Source: Lepidodermella squamata
Taxonomy: Eukaryota; Gastrotricha
Direction: 5' to 3'
NCBI GenBank assembly: GCA_047495785.1
Contig: JBLDXI010000048.1
Span: forward strand, 1,116,001-1,180,000
DNA: 64,000 bases
Numbering within the stretch: position 1 is the stretch's first letter; each line of letters starts with the position of its first letter. Positions 52,378 to 64,000 of this stretch are shown here, one piece after another. Position numbers and translations under genes: made by a program. The notes beneath the pieces were generated by a model. The model did no database searches, had not been told where the DNA came from, and was given only the letters and a program-made list of their open reading frames with translations.

Positions 52378-55300
52378 GGCCAAAATCGCGATTTCCGAAG
52401 CCGACATCGACACGATCGGCGGCGAATTTGGACAGCGGCCGCTGATAGTTTGTACAGAATTTAGAGGGCTATCCGCCGATATAAGATTTATTGACCGGCG
52501 ATACTTGGTTCGCGCTGAAATTGCGTGCAAAGTAAGTCAAATTGGCGTGCGGCCAAGGCCAAAATCGCGATTTCCGAAGCCGATATCGACACGATCGGCG
52601 GCGAATTTGGGCAGCGGCCGCGGATAGTTTGTACAGAATTTAGAGGGCTATCCGCCGATATAAGAATTATGGGCCGGCGATACATGGTTCGCGCTGAAAA
52701 TGCGTGCAAAGTCAGTCAAATTGGCGTGCGGCCAAGGCCAAAATCGCGATTTCCGAAGCCGATATCGACACGATCGGCGGCGAATTTGGGCAGCGGCCGC
52801 GGATAGTTTATACAGAATTTAGAGGGCTATCCGCCGATATAAGATTTATTGACCGGCGATACTTGGTTCGCGCTGAAAATGCGTGCAAAGTCAGTCAAAT
52901 TGGCGTGCGGCCAAGGCCAAAATCGCGATTTCCGAAGCCGATATCGACACGATCGGCGGCGAATTTGGGCAGCGGCCGCTGATAGTTTGTACAGAATTTA
53001 GAGGGCTATCCGCCGATACAAGAATTATGGGCCGGCGATACTTGGTTCGCGCTGAAATTGCGTGCAAAGTCAGTCAAATTGGCGTGCGGCCAAGGCCAAA
53101 ATCGCGATTTCCGAAGCCGATATCGACACGATCGGCGGCGAATTTGGGCAGCGGCCGCGGATAGTTTATACAGAATTTCGAGGGCTATCCGCCGATATAA
53201 GATTTATTGACCGGCGATACTTGGTTCGCGCTGAAAATGCGTGCAAAGTCAGTCAAATTGGCGTGCGGCCAAGGCAAAAATCGCGATTTCCGAAGCCGAT
53301 ATCGACACGATCGGCGGCGAATTTGGGCAGCGGCCGCGGATAGTTTGTACAGAATTTCGAGGGCTATCCGCCGATATAAGAATTATTGACCGGCGATACT
53401 TGGTTCGCGCTGAAAATGCGTGCAAAGTCAGTCAAATTGGCGTGCGGCCAAGGCCAAAATCGCGATTTCCGAAGCCGATATCGACACGATCGGCGGCGAA
53501 TTTGGGCAGCGGCCGCGGATAGTTTATACAGAATTTCGAGGGCTATCCGCCGATATAAGATTTATTGACCGGCGATACTTGGTTCGCGCTGAAAATGCGT
53601 GCAAAGTCAGTCAAATTGGCGTGCGGCCAAGGCCAAAATCGCGATTTCCGAAGCCGATATCGACACGATCGGCGGCGAATTTGGGCAGCGGCCGCGGATA
53701 GTTTATACAGAATTTCGAGGGCTATCCGCCGATATAAGATTTATTGACCGGCGATACTTGGTTCGCGCTGAAAATGCGTGCAAAGTCAGTCAAATTGGCG
53801 TGCGGCCAAGGCCAAAATCGCGATTTCCGAAGCCGATATCGACACGATCGGCGGCGAATTTGGGCAGGGGCCGCGGATAGTTTGTACAGAATTTCGAGGG
53901 CTATCCGCCGATATAAGAATTATGGGCCGGCGATACATGGTTCGCGCTGAAATTGCGTGCAAAGTCAGTCAAATTGGCGTGCGGCCAAGGCCAAAATCGC
54001 GATTTCCGAAGCCGATATCGACACGATCGGCGGCGAATTTGGGCAGCGGCCGCGGATAGTTTATACAGAATTTAGAGGGCTATCCGCCGATATAAGATTT
54101 ATTGACCGGCGATACTTGGTTCGCGCTGAAATTGCGTGCAAAGTCAGTCAAATTGGCGTGCGGCCAAGGCAAAAATCGCGATTTCCGAAGCCGACATCGA
54201 CACGATCGGCGGCGAATTTGGACAGCGGCCGCTGATAGTTTGTACAGAATTTAGAGGGCTATCCGCCGATATAAGATTTATTGACCGGCGATACTTGGTT
54301 CGCGCTGAAATTGCGTGCAAAGTAAGTCAAATTAACGTGCGGCCAAGGCCAAAATCGCGATTTCCGAAGCCGATATCGACACGATCGGCGGCGAATTTGG
54401 GCAGCGGCCGCGGATAGTTTGTACAGAATTTAGAGGGCTATCCGCCGATATAAGAATTATGGGCCGGCGATACATGGTTCGCGCTGAAAATGCGTGCAAA
54501 GTCAGTCAAATTGGCGTGCGGCCAAGGCCAAAATCGCGATTTCCGAAGCCGATATCGACACGATCGGCGGCGAATTTGGGCAGGGGCCGCGGATAGTTTG
54601 TACAGAATTTCGAGGGCTATCCGCCGATATAAAAATTATGGGCCGGCGATACATGGTTCGCGCTGAAAATGCGTGCAAAGTCAGTCAAATTGGCGTGCGG
54701 CCAAGGCCAAAATCGCGATTTCCGAAGCCGATATCGACACGATCGGTGGCGAATTTGGGCAGCGGCCGCGGATAGTTTATACAGAATTTCGAGGGCTATC
54801 CGCCGATATAAGATTTATTGACCGGCGATACATGGTTCGCGCTGAAAATGCGTGCAAAGTGAGTCAAATTGGCGTGCGGCCAAGGCAAAAATCGCGATTT
54901 CCGAAGCCGATATCGACACGATCGGCGGCGAATTTGGGCAGCGGCCGCGGATAGTTTATACAGAATTTCGAGGGCTATCCGCCGATATAAGAATTATGGG
55001 CCGGCGATACATGGTTCGCGCTGAAATTGCGTGCAAAGTCAGTCAAATTGGCGTGCGGCCAAGGCCAAAATCGCGATTTCCGAAGCCGATATCGACACGA
55101 TCGGCGGCGAATTTGGGCAGCGGCCGCGGATAGTTTATACAGAATTTAGAGGGCTATCCGCCGATATAAGATTTATTGACCGGCGATACTTGGTTCGCGC
55201 TGAAATTGCGTGCAAAGTAAGTCAAATTGGCGTGCGGCCAAGGCCAAAATCGCGATTTCCGAAGCCGATATCGACACGATCGGCGGCGAATTTGGGCAGC

Positions 55301-58300
55301 GGCCGCGGATAGTTTGTACAGAATTTAGAGGGCTATCCGCCGATATAAGAATTATGGGCCGGCGATACATGGTTCGCGCTGAAATTGCGTGCAAAGTCAG
55401 TCAAATTGGCGTGCGGCCAAGGCCAAAATCGCGATTTCCGAAGCCGATATCGACACGATCGGCGGCGAATTTGGGCAGCGGCCGCGGATAGTTTATACAG
55501 AATTTAGAGGGCTATCCGCCGATATAAGATTTATTGACCGGCGATACTTGGTTCGCGCTGAAATTGCGTGCAAAGTAAGTCAAATTGGCGTGCGGCCAAG
55601 GCCAAAATCGCGATTTCCGAAGCCGATATCGACACGATCGGCGGCGAATTTGGGCAGCGGCCGCGGATAGTTTGTACAGAATTTAGAGGGCTATCCGCCG
55701 ATATAAGAATTATGGGCCGGCGATACATGGTTCGCGCTGAAAATGCGTGCAAAGTCAGTCAAATTGGCGTGCGGCCAAGGCCAAAATCGCGATTTCCGAA
55801 GCCGATATCGACACGATCGGCGGCGAATTTGGGCAGCGGCCGCGGATAGTTTATACAGAATTTAGAGGGCTATCCGCCGATATAAGATTTATTGACCGGC
55901 GATACTTGGTTCGCGCTGAAATTGCGTGCAAAGTAAGTCAAATTGGCGTGCGGCCAAGGCCAAAATCGCGATTTCCGAAGCCGATATCGACACGATCGGC
56001 GGCGAATTTGGGCAGCGGCCGCGGATAGTTTGTACAGAATTTAGAGGGCTATCCGCCGATATAAGAATTATGGGCCGGCGATACATGGTTCGCGCTGAAA
56101 ATGCGTGCAAAGTCAGTCAAATTGGCGTGCGGCCAAGGCCAAAATCGCGATTTCCGAAGCCGATATCGACACGATCGGCGGCGAATTTGGGCAGCGGCCG
56201 CGGATAGTTTATACAGAATTTAGAGGGCTATCCGCCGATATAAGATTTATTGACCGGCGATACTTGGTTCGCGCTGAAAATGCGTGCAAAGTCAGTCAAA
56301 TTGGCGTGCGGCCAAGGCCAAAATCGCGATTTCCGAAGCCGATATCGACACGATCGGCGGCGAATTTGGGCAGCGGCCGCGGATAGTTTATACAGAATTT
56401 CGAGGGCTATCCGCCGATATAAGATTTATTGACCGGCGATACTTGGTTCGCGCTGAAAATGCGTGCAAAGTCAGTCAAATTGCCGTGCGGCCAAGGCCAA
56501 AATCGCGATTTCCGAAGCCGATATCGACACGATCGGCGGCGAATTTGGGCAGCGGCCGCTGATAGTTTGTACAGAATTTAGAGGGCTATCCGCCGATATA
56601 AGATTTATTGACCGGCGATACATGGTTCGCGCTGAAATTGCGTGCAAAGTGAGTCAAATTGGCGTGCGGCCAAGGCAAAAATCGCGATTTCCGAAGCCGA
56701 TATCGACACGATCGGCGGCGAATTTGGGCAGCGGCCGCGGATAGTTTATACAGAATTTCGAGGGCTATCCGCCGATATAAGAATTATGGGCCGGCGATAC
56801 TTGGTTCGCGCTGAAATTGCGTGCAAAGTAAGTCAAATTGGCGTGCGGCCAAGGCCAAAATCGCGATTTCCGAAGCCGATATCGACACGATCGGCGGCGA
56901 ATTTGGGCAGCGGCCGCGGATAGTTTGTACAGAATTTAGAGGGCTATCCGCCGATATAAGAATTATGGGCCGGCGATACATGGTTCGCGCTGAAAATGCG
57001 TGCAAAGTCAGTCAAATTGGCGTGCGGCCAAGGCCAAAATCGCGATTTCCGAAGCCGATATCGACACGATCGGCGGCGAATTTGGGCAGCGGCCGCGGAT
57101 AGTTTATACAGAATTTCGAGGGCTATCCGCCGATATAAGATTTATTGACCGGCGATACATGGTTCGCGCTGAAAATGCGTGCAAAGTGAGTCAAATTGGC
57201 GTGCGGCCAAGGCCAAAATCGCGATTTCCGAAGCCGATATCGACACGATCGGCGGCGAATTTGGGCAGCGGCCGCGGATAGTTTGTACAGAATTTAGAGG
57301 GCTATCCGCCGATATAAGAATTATGGGCCGGCGATACATGGTTCGCGCTGAAAATGCGTGCAAAGTCAGTCAAATTGGCGTGCGGCCAAGGCCAAAATCG
57401 CGATTTCCGAAGCCGATATCGACACGATCGGCGGCGAATTTGGGCAGCGGCCGCGGATAGTTTATACAGAATTTAGAGGGCTATCCGCCGATATAAGATT
57501 TATTGACCGGCGATACTTGGTTTGCGCTGAAAATGCGTGCAAAGTCAGTCAAATTGGCGTGCGGCCAAGGCCAAAATCGCGATTTCCGAAGCCGATATCG
57601 ACACGATCGGCGGCGAATTTGGGCAGCGGCCGCGGATAGTTTATACAGAATTTCGAGGGCTATCCGCCGATATAAGATTTATTGACCGGCGATACTTGGT
57701 TCGCGCTGAAAATGCGTGCAAAGTCAGTCAAATTGCCGTGCGGCCAAGGCCAAAATCGCGATTTCCGAAGCCGATATCGACACGATCGGCGGCGAATTTG
57801 GGCAGCGGCCGCGGATAGTTTATACAGAATTTCGAGGGCTATCCGCCGATATAAGAATTATGGGCCGGCGATACATGGTTCGCGCTGAAAATGCGTGCAA
57901 AGTCAGTCAAATTGGCGTGCGGCCAAGGCCACAATCGCGATTTCCGAAGCCGATATCGACACGATCGGCGGCGAATTTGGGCAGCGGCCGCGGATAGTTT
58001 ATACAGAATTTAGAGGGCTATCCGCCGATATAAGATTTATTGACCGGCGATACTTGGTTCGCGCTGAAATTGCGTGCAAAGTAAGTCAAATTGGCGTGCG
58101 GCCAAGGCCAAAATCGCGATTTCCGAAGCCGATATCGACACGATCGGCGGCGAATTTGGGCAGCGGCCGCTGATAGTTTGTACAGACTTTAGAGGGCTAT
58201 CCGCCGATATAAGAATTATGGGCCGGCGATACATGGTTCGCGCTAAAATTGCGTGCAAAGTGAGTCAAATTGGCGTGCGGCCAAGGCCAAAATCGCGATT

Positions 58301-61041
58301 TCCGAAGCCGATATCGACACGATCGGCGGCGAATTTGGGCAGCGGCCGCGGATAGTTTATACAGAATTTCGAGGGCTATCCGCCGATATAAGAATTATTG
58401 ACCGGCGATACTTGGTTCGCGCTGAAATTGCGTGCAAAGTCAGTCAAATTGGCGTGCGGCCAAGGCCAAAATCGCGATTTCCGAAGCCGATATCGACACG
58501 ATCGGCGGCGAATTTGGGCAGCGGCCGCGGATAGTTTGTACAGAATTTAGAGGGCTATCCGCCGATATAAGAATTATGGGCCGGCGATACATGGTTCGCG
58601 CTGAAATTGCGTGCAAAGTCAGTCAAATTGGCGTGCGGCCAAGGCCAAAATCGCGATTTCCGAAGCCGATATCGACGCGATCGGCGGCGAATTTGGGCAG
58701 CGGCCGCGGATAGTTTATACAGAATTTCGAGGGCTATCCGCCGATATAAGAATTATGGGCCGGCGATACATGGTTCGCGCTGAAAATGCGTGCAAAGTCA
58801 GTCAAATTGGCGTGCGGCCAAGGCCACAATCGCGATTTCCGAAGCCGATATCGACACGATCGGCGGCGAATTTGGGCAGCGGCCGCGGATAGTTTATACA
58901 GAATTTAGAGGGCTATCCGCCGATATAAGATTTATTGACCGGCGATACTTGGTTCGCGCTGAAATTGCGTGCAAAGTAAGTCAAATTGGCGTGCGGCCAA
59001 GGCCAAAATCGCGATTTCCGAAGCCGATATCGACACGATCGGCGGCGAATTTGGGCAGCGGCCGCGGATAGTTTGTACAGAATTTAGAGGGCTATCCGCC
59101 GATATAAGAATTATGGGCCGGCGATACATGGTTCGCGCTGAAAATGCGTGCAAAGTCAGTCAAATTGGCGTGCGGCCAAGGCCAAAATCGCGATTTCCGA
59201 AGCCGATATCGACACGATCGGCGGCGAATTTGGGCAGCGGCCGCGGATAGTTTATACAGAATTTAGAGGGCTATCCGCCGATATAAGATTTATTGACCGG
59301 CGATACTTGGTTCGCGCTGAAAATGCGTGCAAAGTCAGTCAAATTGGCGTGCGGCCAAGGCCAAAATCGCGATTTCCGAAGCCGATATCGACACGATCGG
59401 CGGCGAATTTGGGCATCGGCCGCTGATAGTTTGTACAGAATTTCGAGGGCTATCCGCCGATATAAGATTTATTGACCGGCGATACTTGGTTCGCGCTGAA
59501 ATTGCGTGCAAAGTAAGTCAAATTGGCGTGCGGCCAAGGCCAAAATCGCGATTTCCGAAGCCGATATCGACACGATCGGCGGCGAATTTGGGCAGCGGCC
59601 GCGGATAGTTTGTACAGAATTTAGAGGGCTATCCGCCGATATAAGAATTATGGGCCGGCGATACATGGTTCGCGCTGAAAATGCGTGCAAAGTCAGTCAA
59701 ATTGGCGTGCGGCCAAGGCCAAAATCGCGATTTCCGAAGCCGATATCGACACGATCGGCGGCGAATTTGGGCAGCGGCCGCGGATAGTTTATACAGAATT
59801 TAGAGGGCTATCCGCCGATATAAGATTTATTGACCGGCGATACTTGGTTCGCGCTGAAAATGCGTGCAAAGTCAGTCAAATTGGCGTGCGGCCAAGGCCA
59901 AAATCGCGATTTCCGAAGCCGATATCGACACGATCGGCGGCGAATTTGGGCAGGGGCCGCGGATAGTTTGTACAGAATTTCGAGGGCTATCCGCCGATAT
60001 AAGAATTATGGGCCGGCGATACATGGTTCGCGCTGAAATTGCGTGCAAAGTCAGTCAAATTGGCGTGCGGCCAAGGCAAAAATCGCGATTTCCGAAGCCG
60101 ATATCGACACGATCGGCGGCGAATTTGGGCAGCGGCCGCGGATAGTTTATACAGAATTTCGAGGGCTATCCGCCGATATAAGATTTATTGACCGGCGATA
60201 CTTGGTTCGCGCTGAAATTGCGTGCAAAGTGAGTCAAATTGGCGTGCGGCCAAGGCCAAAATCGCGATTTCCGAAGCCGATATCGACGCGATCGGCGGCG
60301 AATTTGGGCAGCGGCCGCGGATAGTTTATACAGAATTTAGAGGGCTATCCGCCGATATAAGATTTATTGACCGGCGATACTTGGTTCGCGCTGAAAATGC
60401 GTGCAAAGTCAGTCAAATTGGCGTGCGGCCAAGGCCAAAATCGCGATTTCCGAAGCCGATATCGACACGATCGGCGGCGAATTTGGGCAGCGGCCGCGGA
60501 TAGTTTATACAGAATTTCGAGGGCTATCCGCCGATATAAGATTTATTGACCGGCGATACTTGGTTCGCGCTGAAATTGCGTGCAAAGTGAGTCAAATTGG
60601 CGTGCGGCCAAGGCCAAAATCGCGATTTCCGAAGCCGATATCGACGCGATCGGCGGCGAATTTGGGCAGCGGCCGCGGATAGTTTATACAGAATTTCGAG
60701 GGCTATCCGCCGATATAAGATTTATTGACCGGCGATACTTGGTTCGCGCTGAAATTGCGTGCAAAGTGAGTCAAATTGGCGTGCGGCCAAGGCCTAAATC
60801 GCGATTTCCGAAGCCGATATCGACACGATCGGCGGCGAATTTGGGCAGCGGCCGCGGATAGTTTGTACAGAATTTCGAGGGCTATCCGCCGATATAAGAA
60901 TTATGGGCCGGCGATACATGGTTCGCGCTGAAATTGCGTGCAAAGTCAGTCAAATTGGCGTGCGGCCAAGGCCTAAATCGCGATTTCCGAAGCCGATATC
61001 GACACGATCGGCGGCGAATTTGGGCAGCGGCCGCGGATAGT
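52378..61041 (+). repeat. 179-bp CpG-rich satellite array, left block (~48 monomers)
   Basis: Head-to-tail monomers of 179 bases begin GGCCAAAATCGCGATTTCCG and contain GATCGGCGGCGAATTTGGG, then an in-register GCGGCCGC octamer, then GGGCTATCCGCCGATATAAG and GGTTCGCGCTGAAA. Monomers are about 95% alike or better. They differ at linked positions: TTATAC/TTGTAC, AGAGGG/CGAGGG, GATTTATTGACC/GAATTATGGGCC, ACTTGG/ACATGG, and AGTAAGTC/AGTCAGTC/AGTGAGTC. Between about 55031 and 56300 two types alternate strictly, making a 358-bp dimer. The ~93-codon frames inside it are a by-product of a repeat without stops and are not genes. Confidence 0.95.
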
Positions 61042-61044
61042 TTA

Positions 61045-62871
61045 GGCGGGACTCCGATATTGTCTTACGCCCTATTCTCGGCCGATATTCAGCCTTTTCT
61101 CAGCCTATTCTCAGCCTATAATAGAAAATGTACTACGGCTCCCTTCCCTCTGCATCACGTGACCGAGTGAGCGCCGGGCGCGGCGTTGCGTAATTCTCAG
61201 CTGAGAATTTGATATAATGTTACGCTAATACGCGTGCGAAAGCGGCGCACCCTGATGCGCTTCTTGATGCGCGTGAATTATCTGTGAATAGTGCTCATAC
61301 CTGCAGAGTACACATTTTAAACCTATGGTATATATTTTCGTAAGCGCGCGCTCGTGATAAATGACTAACTGATAAAATAATTTGGCATGTAAAGAAAATA
61401 TGAATTTCTTAATGGTAAGGAATTTCAAGAAACAAATTAGATATTCTGATTCATCTTGAAAAGTTACATTTATGTGTCAATTTGCGCGCATTTATCTTTC
61501 AAAATGAGCGAGAAATGGGGCAGAAATGTTCATGTGTTTTAGTGCGCGCGCTCAAAAATAGTGCGTGTTCTCTCAACACTGCGCAGTATAAACGCGAGAG
61601 GCGAGAGGTTGTGCGCGCGCGTCGACACTACCAACACACAAACACAAGCGCGCGCGCGCACAAGAACAAAATGTCAATTCTTTTTCCGCGCGATTTTTCC
61701 CCCATGTTGAGTCACAATCACGCGCAAATTTACGGGAAAGATAATATTTTCACGCTGAATCCAAATATCCCATTTGTTTCTTAAAATTCCTCGCCATCAA
61801 AAACTTAACAAGGTGATGCGTTGGAAAATTCAGCCAAAATTTTACCAAAATTAATGAACCACGTCCTAGATTTTTATTCAATTATTTTATTCAAAATTTT
61901 CAAATTTCATATGTGACATCAGTGCGCACTGCACTTACTTTATAACCAACTTCGACTTTGGCGTTTTGCGCACTACGACCGTGTTTTTCATGTGTTGTAC
62001 GTACGATGGTGCGCGCACCTTTTTCGTCGTATTCTGTATTTCAGCGCGTCGTATGTGCGTCGTATGTACGACGGAAAAGTTGTACGTACGATGCAGTTTT
62101 CGTCGTACGCCTAGGGGGGCGTACGAGCGCGCGCATACGACGCGCCTTATCACCGAGCATAGATCTACGCATCTTTCGGCCTGCGCACGCGCGCGTTCGA
62201 GTTATGCGTAAATTTTGTGCGCGCTTCGATTGGTCAACGGGCCCCGGTCCCAAAATGGAACTGCGCGCCCGGTTACGAATATCAAAGAAAGCCGATTTTC
62301 GCGTTGTATTTTGTATTTCAGCGATTTGTAGTACGCGCGCTGTATGCTCTCTCGTACGCGCACGATGAGCGTACAACACATGAAAAACACGGCGAGAGTT
62401 GGAGAACGTTCTTCCTTAAAATGAGCCACCACCTAATCGCGAATATTAGCTCTTTATCGCCCCATTACACGCAATTGTGTAACCGGCTACTAGCTTAATT
62501 ACCATCTTTCTTCCCATTTCGTGGAATGAAAATTAGTAAACCACCGATCCCGATGCCGCGCGGACGAAGTCGCTTCGTTTCGCCGTAATAATAACCAAGT
62601 TTCTCAGCTGAGAATTACGCAACGCCGCTGCCCGCGCTCACCCGCGCGCTCACTCAGTCACGTGATCCAGCGCGCGAAGAGAGCGCTGTATCGCGGTTCT
62701 CAGCTGATAATTACGCAACGCCGCTCCCGGCGCTCACTCCCGCGCTCACTCGGTCACGTGATACAGCGGGAAGGGAGCCGTAGTACATTTTCTATTATCG
62801 GCTGAGAATAGGCTGAGAACAGGCTAAATATCGGCCGAGAATAGGGCGTAAGACAATATCGGAGTCTCGCC
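61045..62871. mobile_element. 1.83-kb non-autonomous DNA transposon (PIF/Harbinger-like) in the satellite
   Basis: The termini are GGCGGGACTCCGATATTGTC at the left and the inverse complement of GACAATATCGGAGTCTCGCC at the right. Inverse complementarity continues for about 150-170 bases (TTCTCGGCCGATATT, AGAAAATGTACTACGGCTCC, CACGTGACCGAGTGAGCG, CGTTGCGTAATT). TTA flanks both ends (61042-61044, 62872-62874). Removing the element with one TTA restores a perfect satellite monomer, so the insertion is exact. A 3-bp TWA duplication is typical of PIF/Harbinger. Near the right end a ~98-bp segment with the CACGTGA palindrome is doubled (about 62605-62790). There is no transposase frame; the interior has GCGC- and CGTACG-rich palindromes. 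Confidence 0.8.
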
Positions 62872-62874
62872 TTA

Positions 62875-64000
62875 TACAGAATTTCGAGGGCTATCCGCCG
62901 ATATAAGATTTATTGACCGGCGATACTTGGTTCGCGCTGAAATTGCGTGCGAAGTGAGTCAAATTGGCGTGCGGCCAAGGCCAAAATCGCGATTTCCGAA
63001 GCCGATATCGACGCGATCGGCGGCGAATTTGGGCAGCGGCCGCGGATAGTTTATACAGAATTTCGAGGGCTATCCGCCGATATAAGAATTATGGGCCGGC
63101 GATACATGGTTCGCGCTGAAATTGCGTGCAAAGTCAGTCAAATTGGCGTGCGGCCAAGGCCAAAATCGCGATTTCCGAAGCCGATATCGACACGATCGGC
63201 GGCGAATTTGGGCAGCGGCCGCGGATAGTTTATACAGAATTTCGAGGGCTATCCGCCGATATAAGATTTATTGACCGGCGATACTTGGTTCGCGCTGAAA
63301 TTGCGTGCAAAGTGAGTCAAATTGGCGTGCGGCCAAGGCCAAAATCGCGATTTCCGAAGCCGATATCGACGCGATCGGCGGCGAATTTGGGCAGCGGCCG
63401 CTGATAGTTTGTACAGAATTTAGAGGGCTATCCGCCGATATAAGATTTATTGACCGGCGATACTTGGTTCGCGCTGAAATTGCGTGCAAAGTCAGTCAAA
63501 TTGGCGTGCGGCCAAGGCCAAAATCGCGATTTCCGAAGCCGATATCGACACGATCGGCGGCGAATTTGGGCAGCGGCCGCGGATAGTTTGTACAGAATTT
63601 CGAGGGCTATCCGCCGATATAAGAATTATGGGCCGGCGATACATGGTTCGCGCTGAAATTGCGTGCAAAGTCAGTCAAATTGGCGTGCGGCCAAGGCAAA
63701 AATCGCGATTTCCGAAGCCGATATCGACACGATCGGCGGCGAATTTGGGCAGCGGCCGCGGATAGTTTATACAGAATTTCGAGGGCTATCCGCCGATATA
63801 AGATTTATTGACCGGCGATACTTGGTTCGCGCTGAAATTGCGTGCAAAGTGAGTCAAATTGGCGTGCGGCCAAGGCCAAAATCGCGATTTCCGAAGCCGA
63901 TATCGACGCGATCGGCGGCGAATTTGGGCAGCGGCCGCTGATAGTTTGTACAGAATTTAGAGGGCTATCCGCCGATATAAGATTTATTGACCGGCGATAC
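62875..64000 (+). repeat. 179-bp satellite array, right block (to window end)
   Basis: Continuation of the same 179-bp satellite, in register with the left block once the inserted element is removed. About six monomers are visible and the array runs off the window. Monomers here often carry the AGTGAGTC and GACGCGATCGG variants, also seen just left of the insertion (60180-60780), so this is a local sub-family. Confidence 0.95.

Noticed and set aside
52378-61041. CRISPR-like array
   Set aside because: Repeats are contiguous 179-bp monomers without unique spacers, in a eukaryotic setting.
52525-63941. Dozens of ~93-codon open frames repeated every 179 bases
   Set aside because: They are by-products of a satellite lacking stops in some frames. 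The period is not a multiple of three, starts are TTG or GTG, and frames exist on both strands.

Overview
The window is eukaryotic and almost certainly from a small-genome invertebrate, most probably a nematode. The reasons are introns of about 45-60 bases ending in T-rich AG acceptors, an astacin protein of the nematode astacin-EGF-CUB layout, a CYP3-clan P450 with one 49-base intron, and many start codons 8-35 bases after an acceptor-like AG, as expected for trans-spliced messages. The species cannot be named from the sequence. A tardigrade or another small ecdysozoan is a weaker alternative.

1.1-34.3 kb: a head-to-tail array, all on the plus strand, of one paralogous family. There are sixteen members (called SB1-SB16 here) plus at least three decayed relics. 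Most are single-exon proteins of 390-450 residues. The layout is an N-terminal C-x2-C-x3-C motif, a helical middle, a single ankyrin-like helix pair (LLQAGC-type), and a C-terminal SOCS-box-like module. The SOCS box has a BC-box (LxxxCRRxIL) and a Cul5-box-like LPxxLxDFLxLxDI. By analogy with ASB/SOCS proteins they would be substrate receptors of Elongin B/C-Cullin ubiquitin ligases. The array is turning over quickly: a chimeric gene from unequal crossing-over (SB2), a homogenised SOCS box in SB6-SB8, a nonsense codon that removes the SOCS box (SB6), a hAT-like MITE that rewrites the C-terminus of SB7, an N-terminal lesion (SB13), and a member with neither end module (SB16). MITE/foldback elements lie between the genes.

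34.8-35.7 kb: directly after the array is an intronless viperin (RSAD2) gene, a radical-SAM antiviral enzyme. A viperin beside an expanding family of ubiquitin-ligase receptors suggests an innate-defence island. That functional link is inference.

36-51.5 kb: ordinary intron-containing genes. They are a small secreted cysteine protein, a CYP3-clan P450, a short HABP4/SERBP1-type RNA-binding protein, a secreted S1 protease (minus strand), a two-finger C2H2 protein, a 15-exon secreted Pro-rich then Asn/Gly-rich protein, and an astacin-family pseudoprotease with EGF, CUB and kringle-like domains (minus strand).

52-64 kb: a degenerate CCAGCAC-repeat tract, then a long CpG-rich 179-bp satellite that continues to the window end. 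About 48 monomers precede an insertion and about 6 follow it, and part of the array is organised as a 358-bp dimer. It is interrupted by a 1.83-kb non-autonomous DNA transposon with long terminal inverted repeats and a TTA target duplication (PIF/Harbinger-like).
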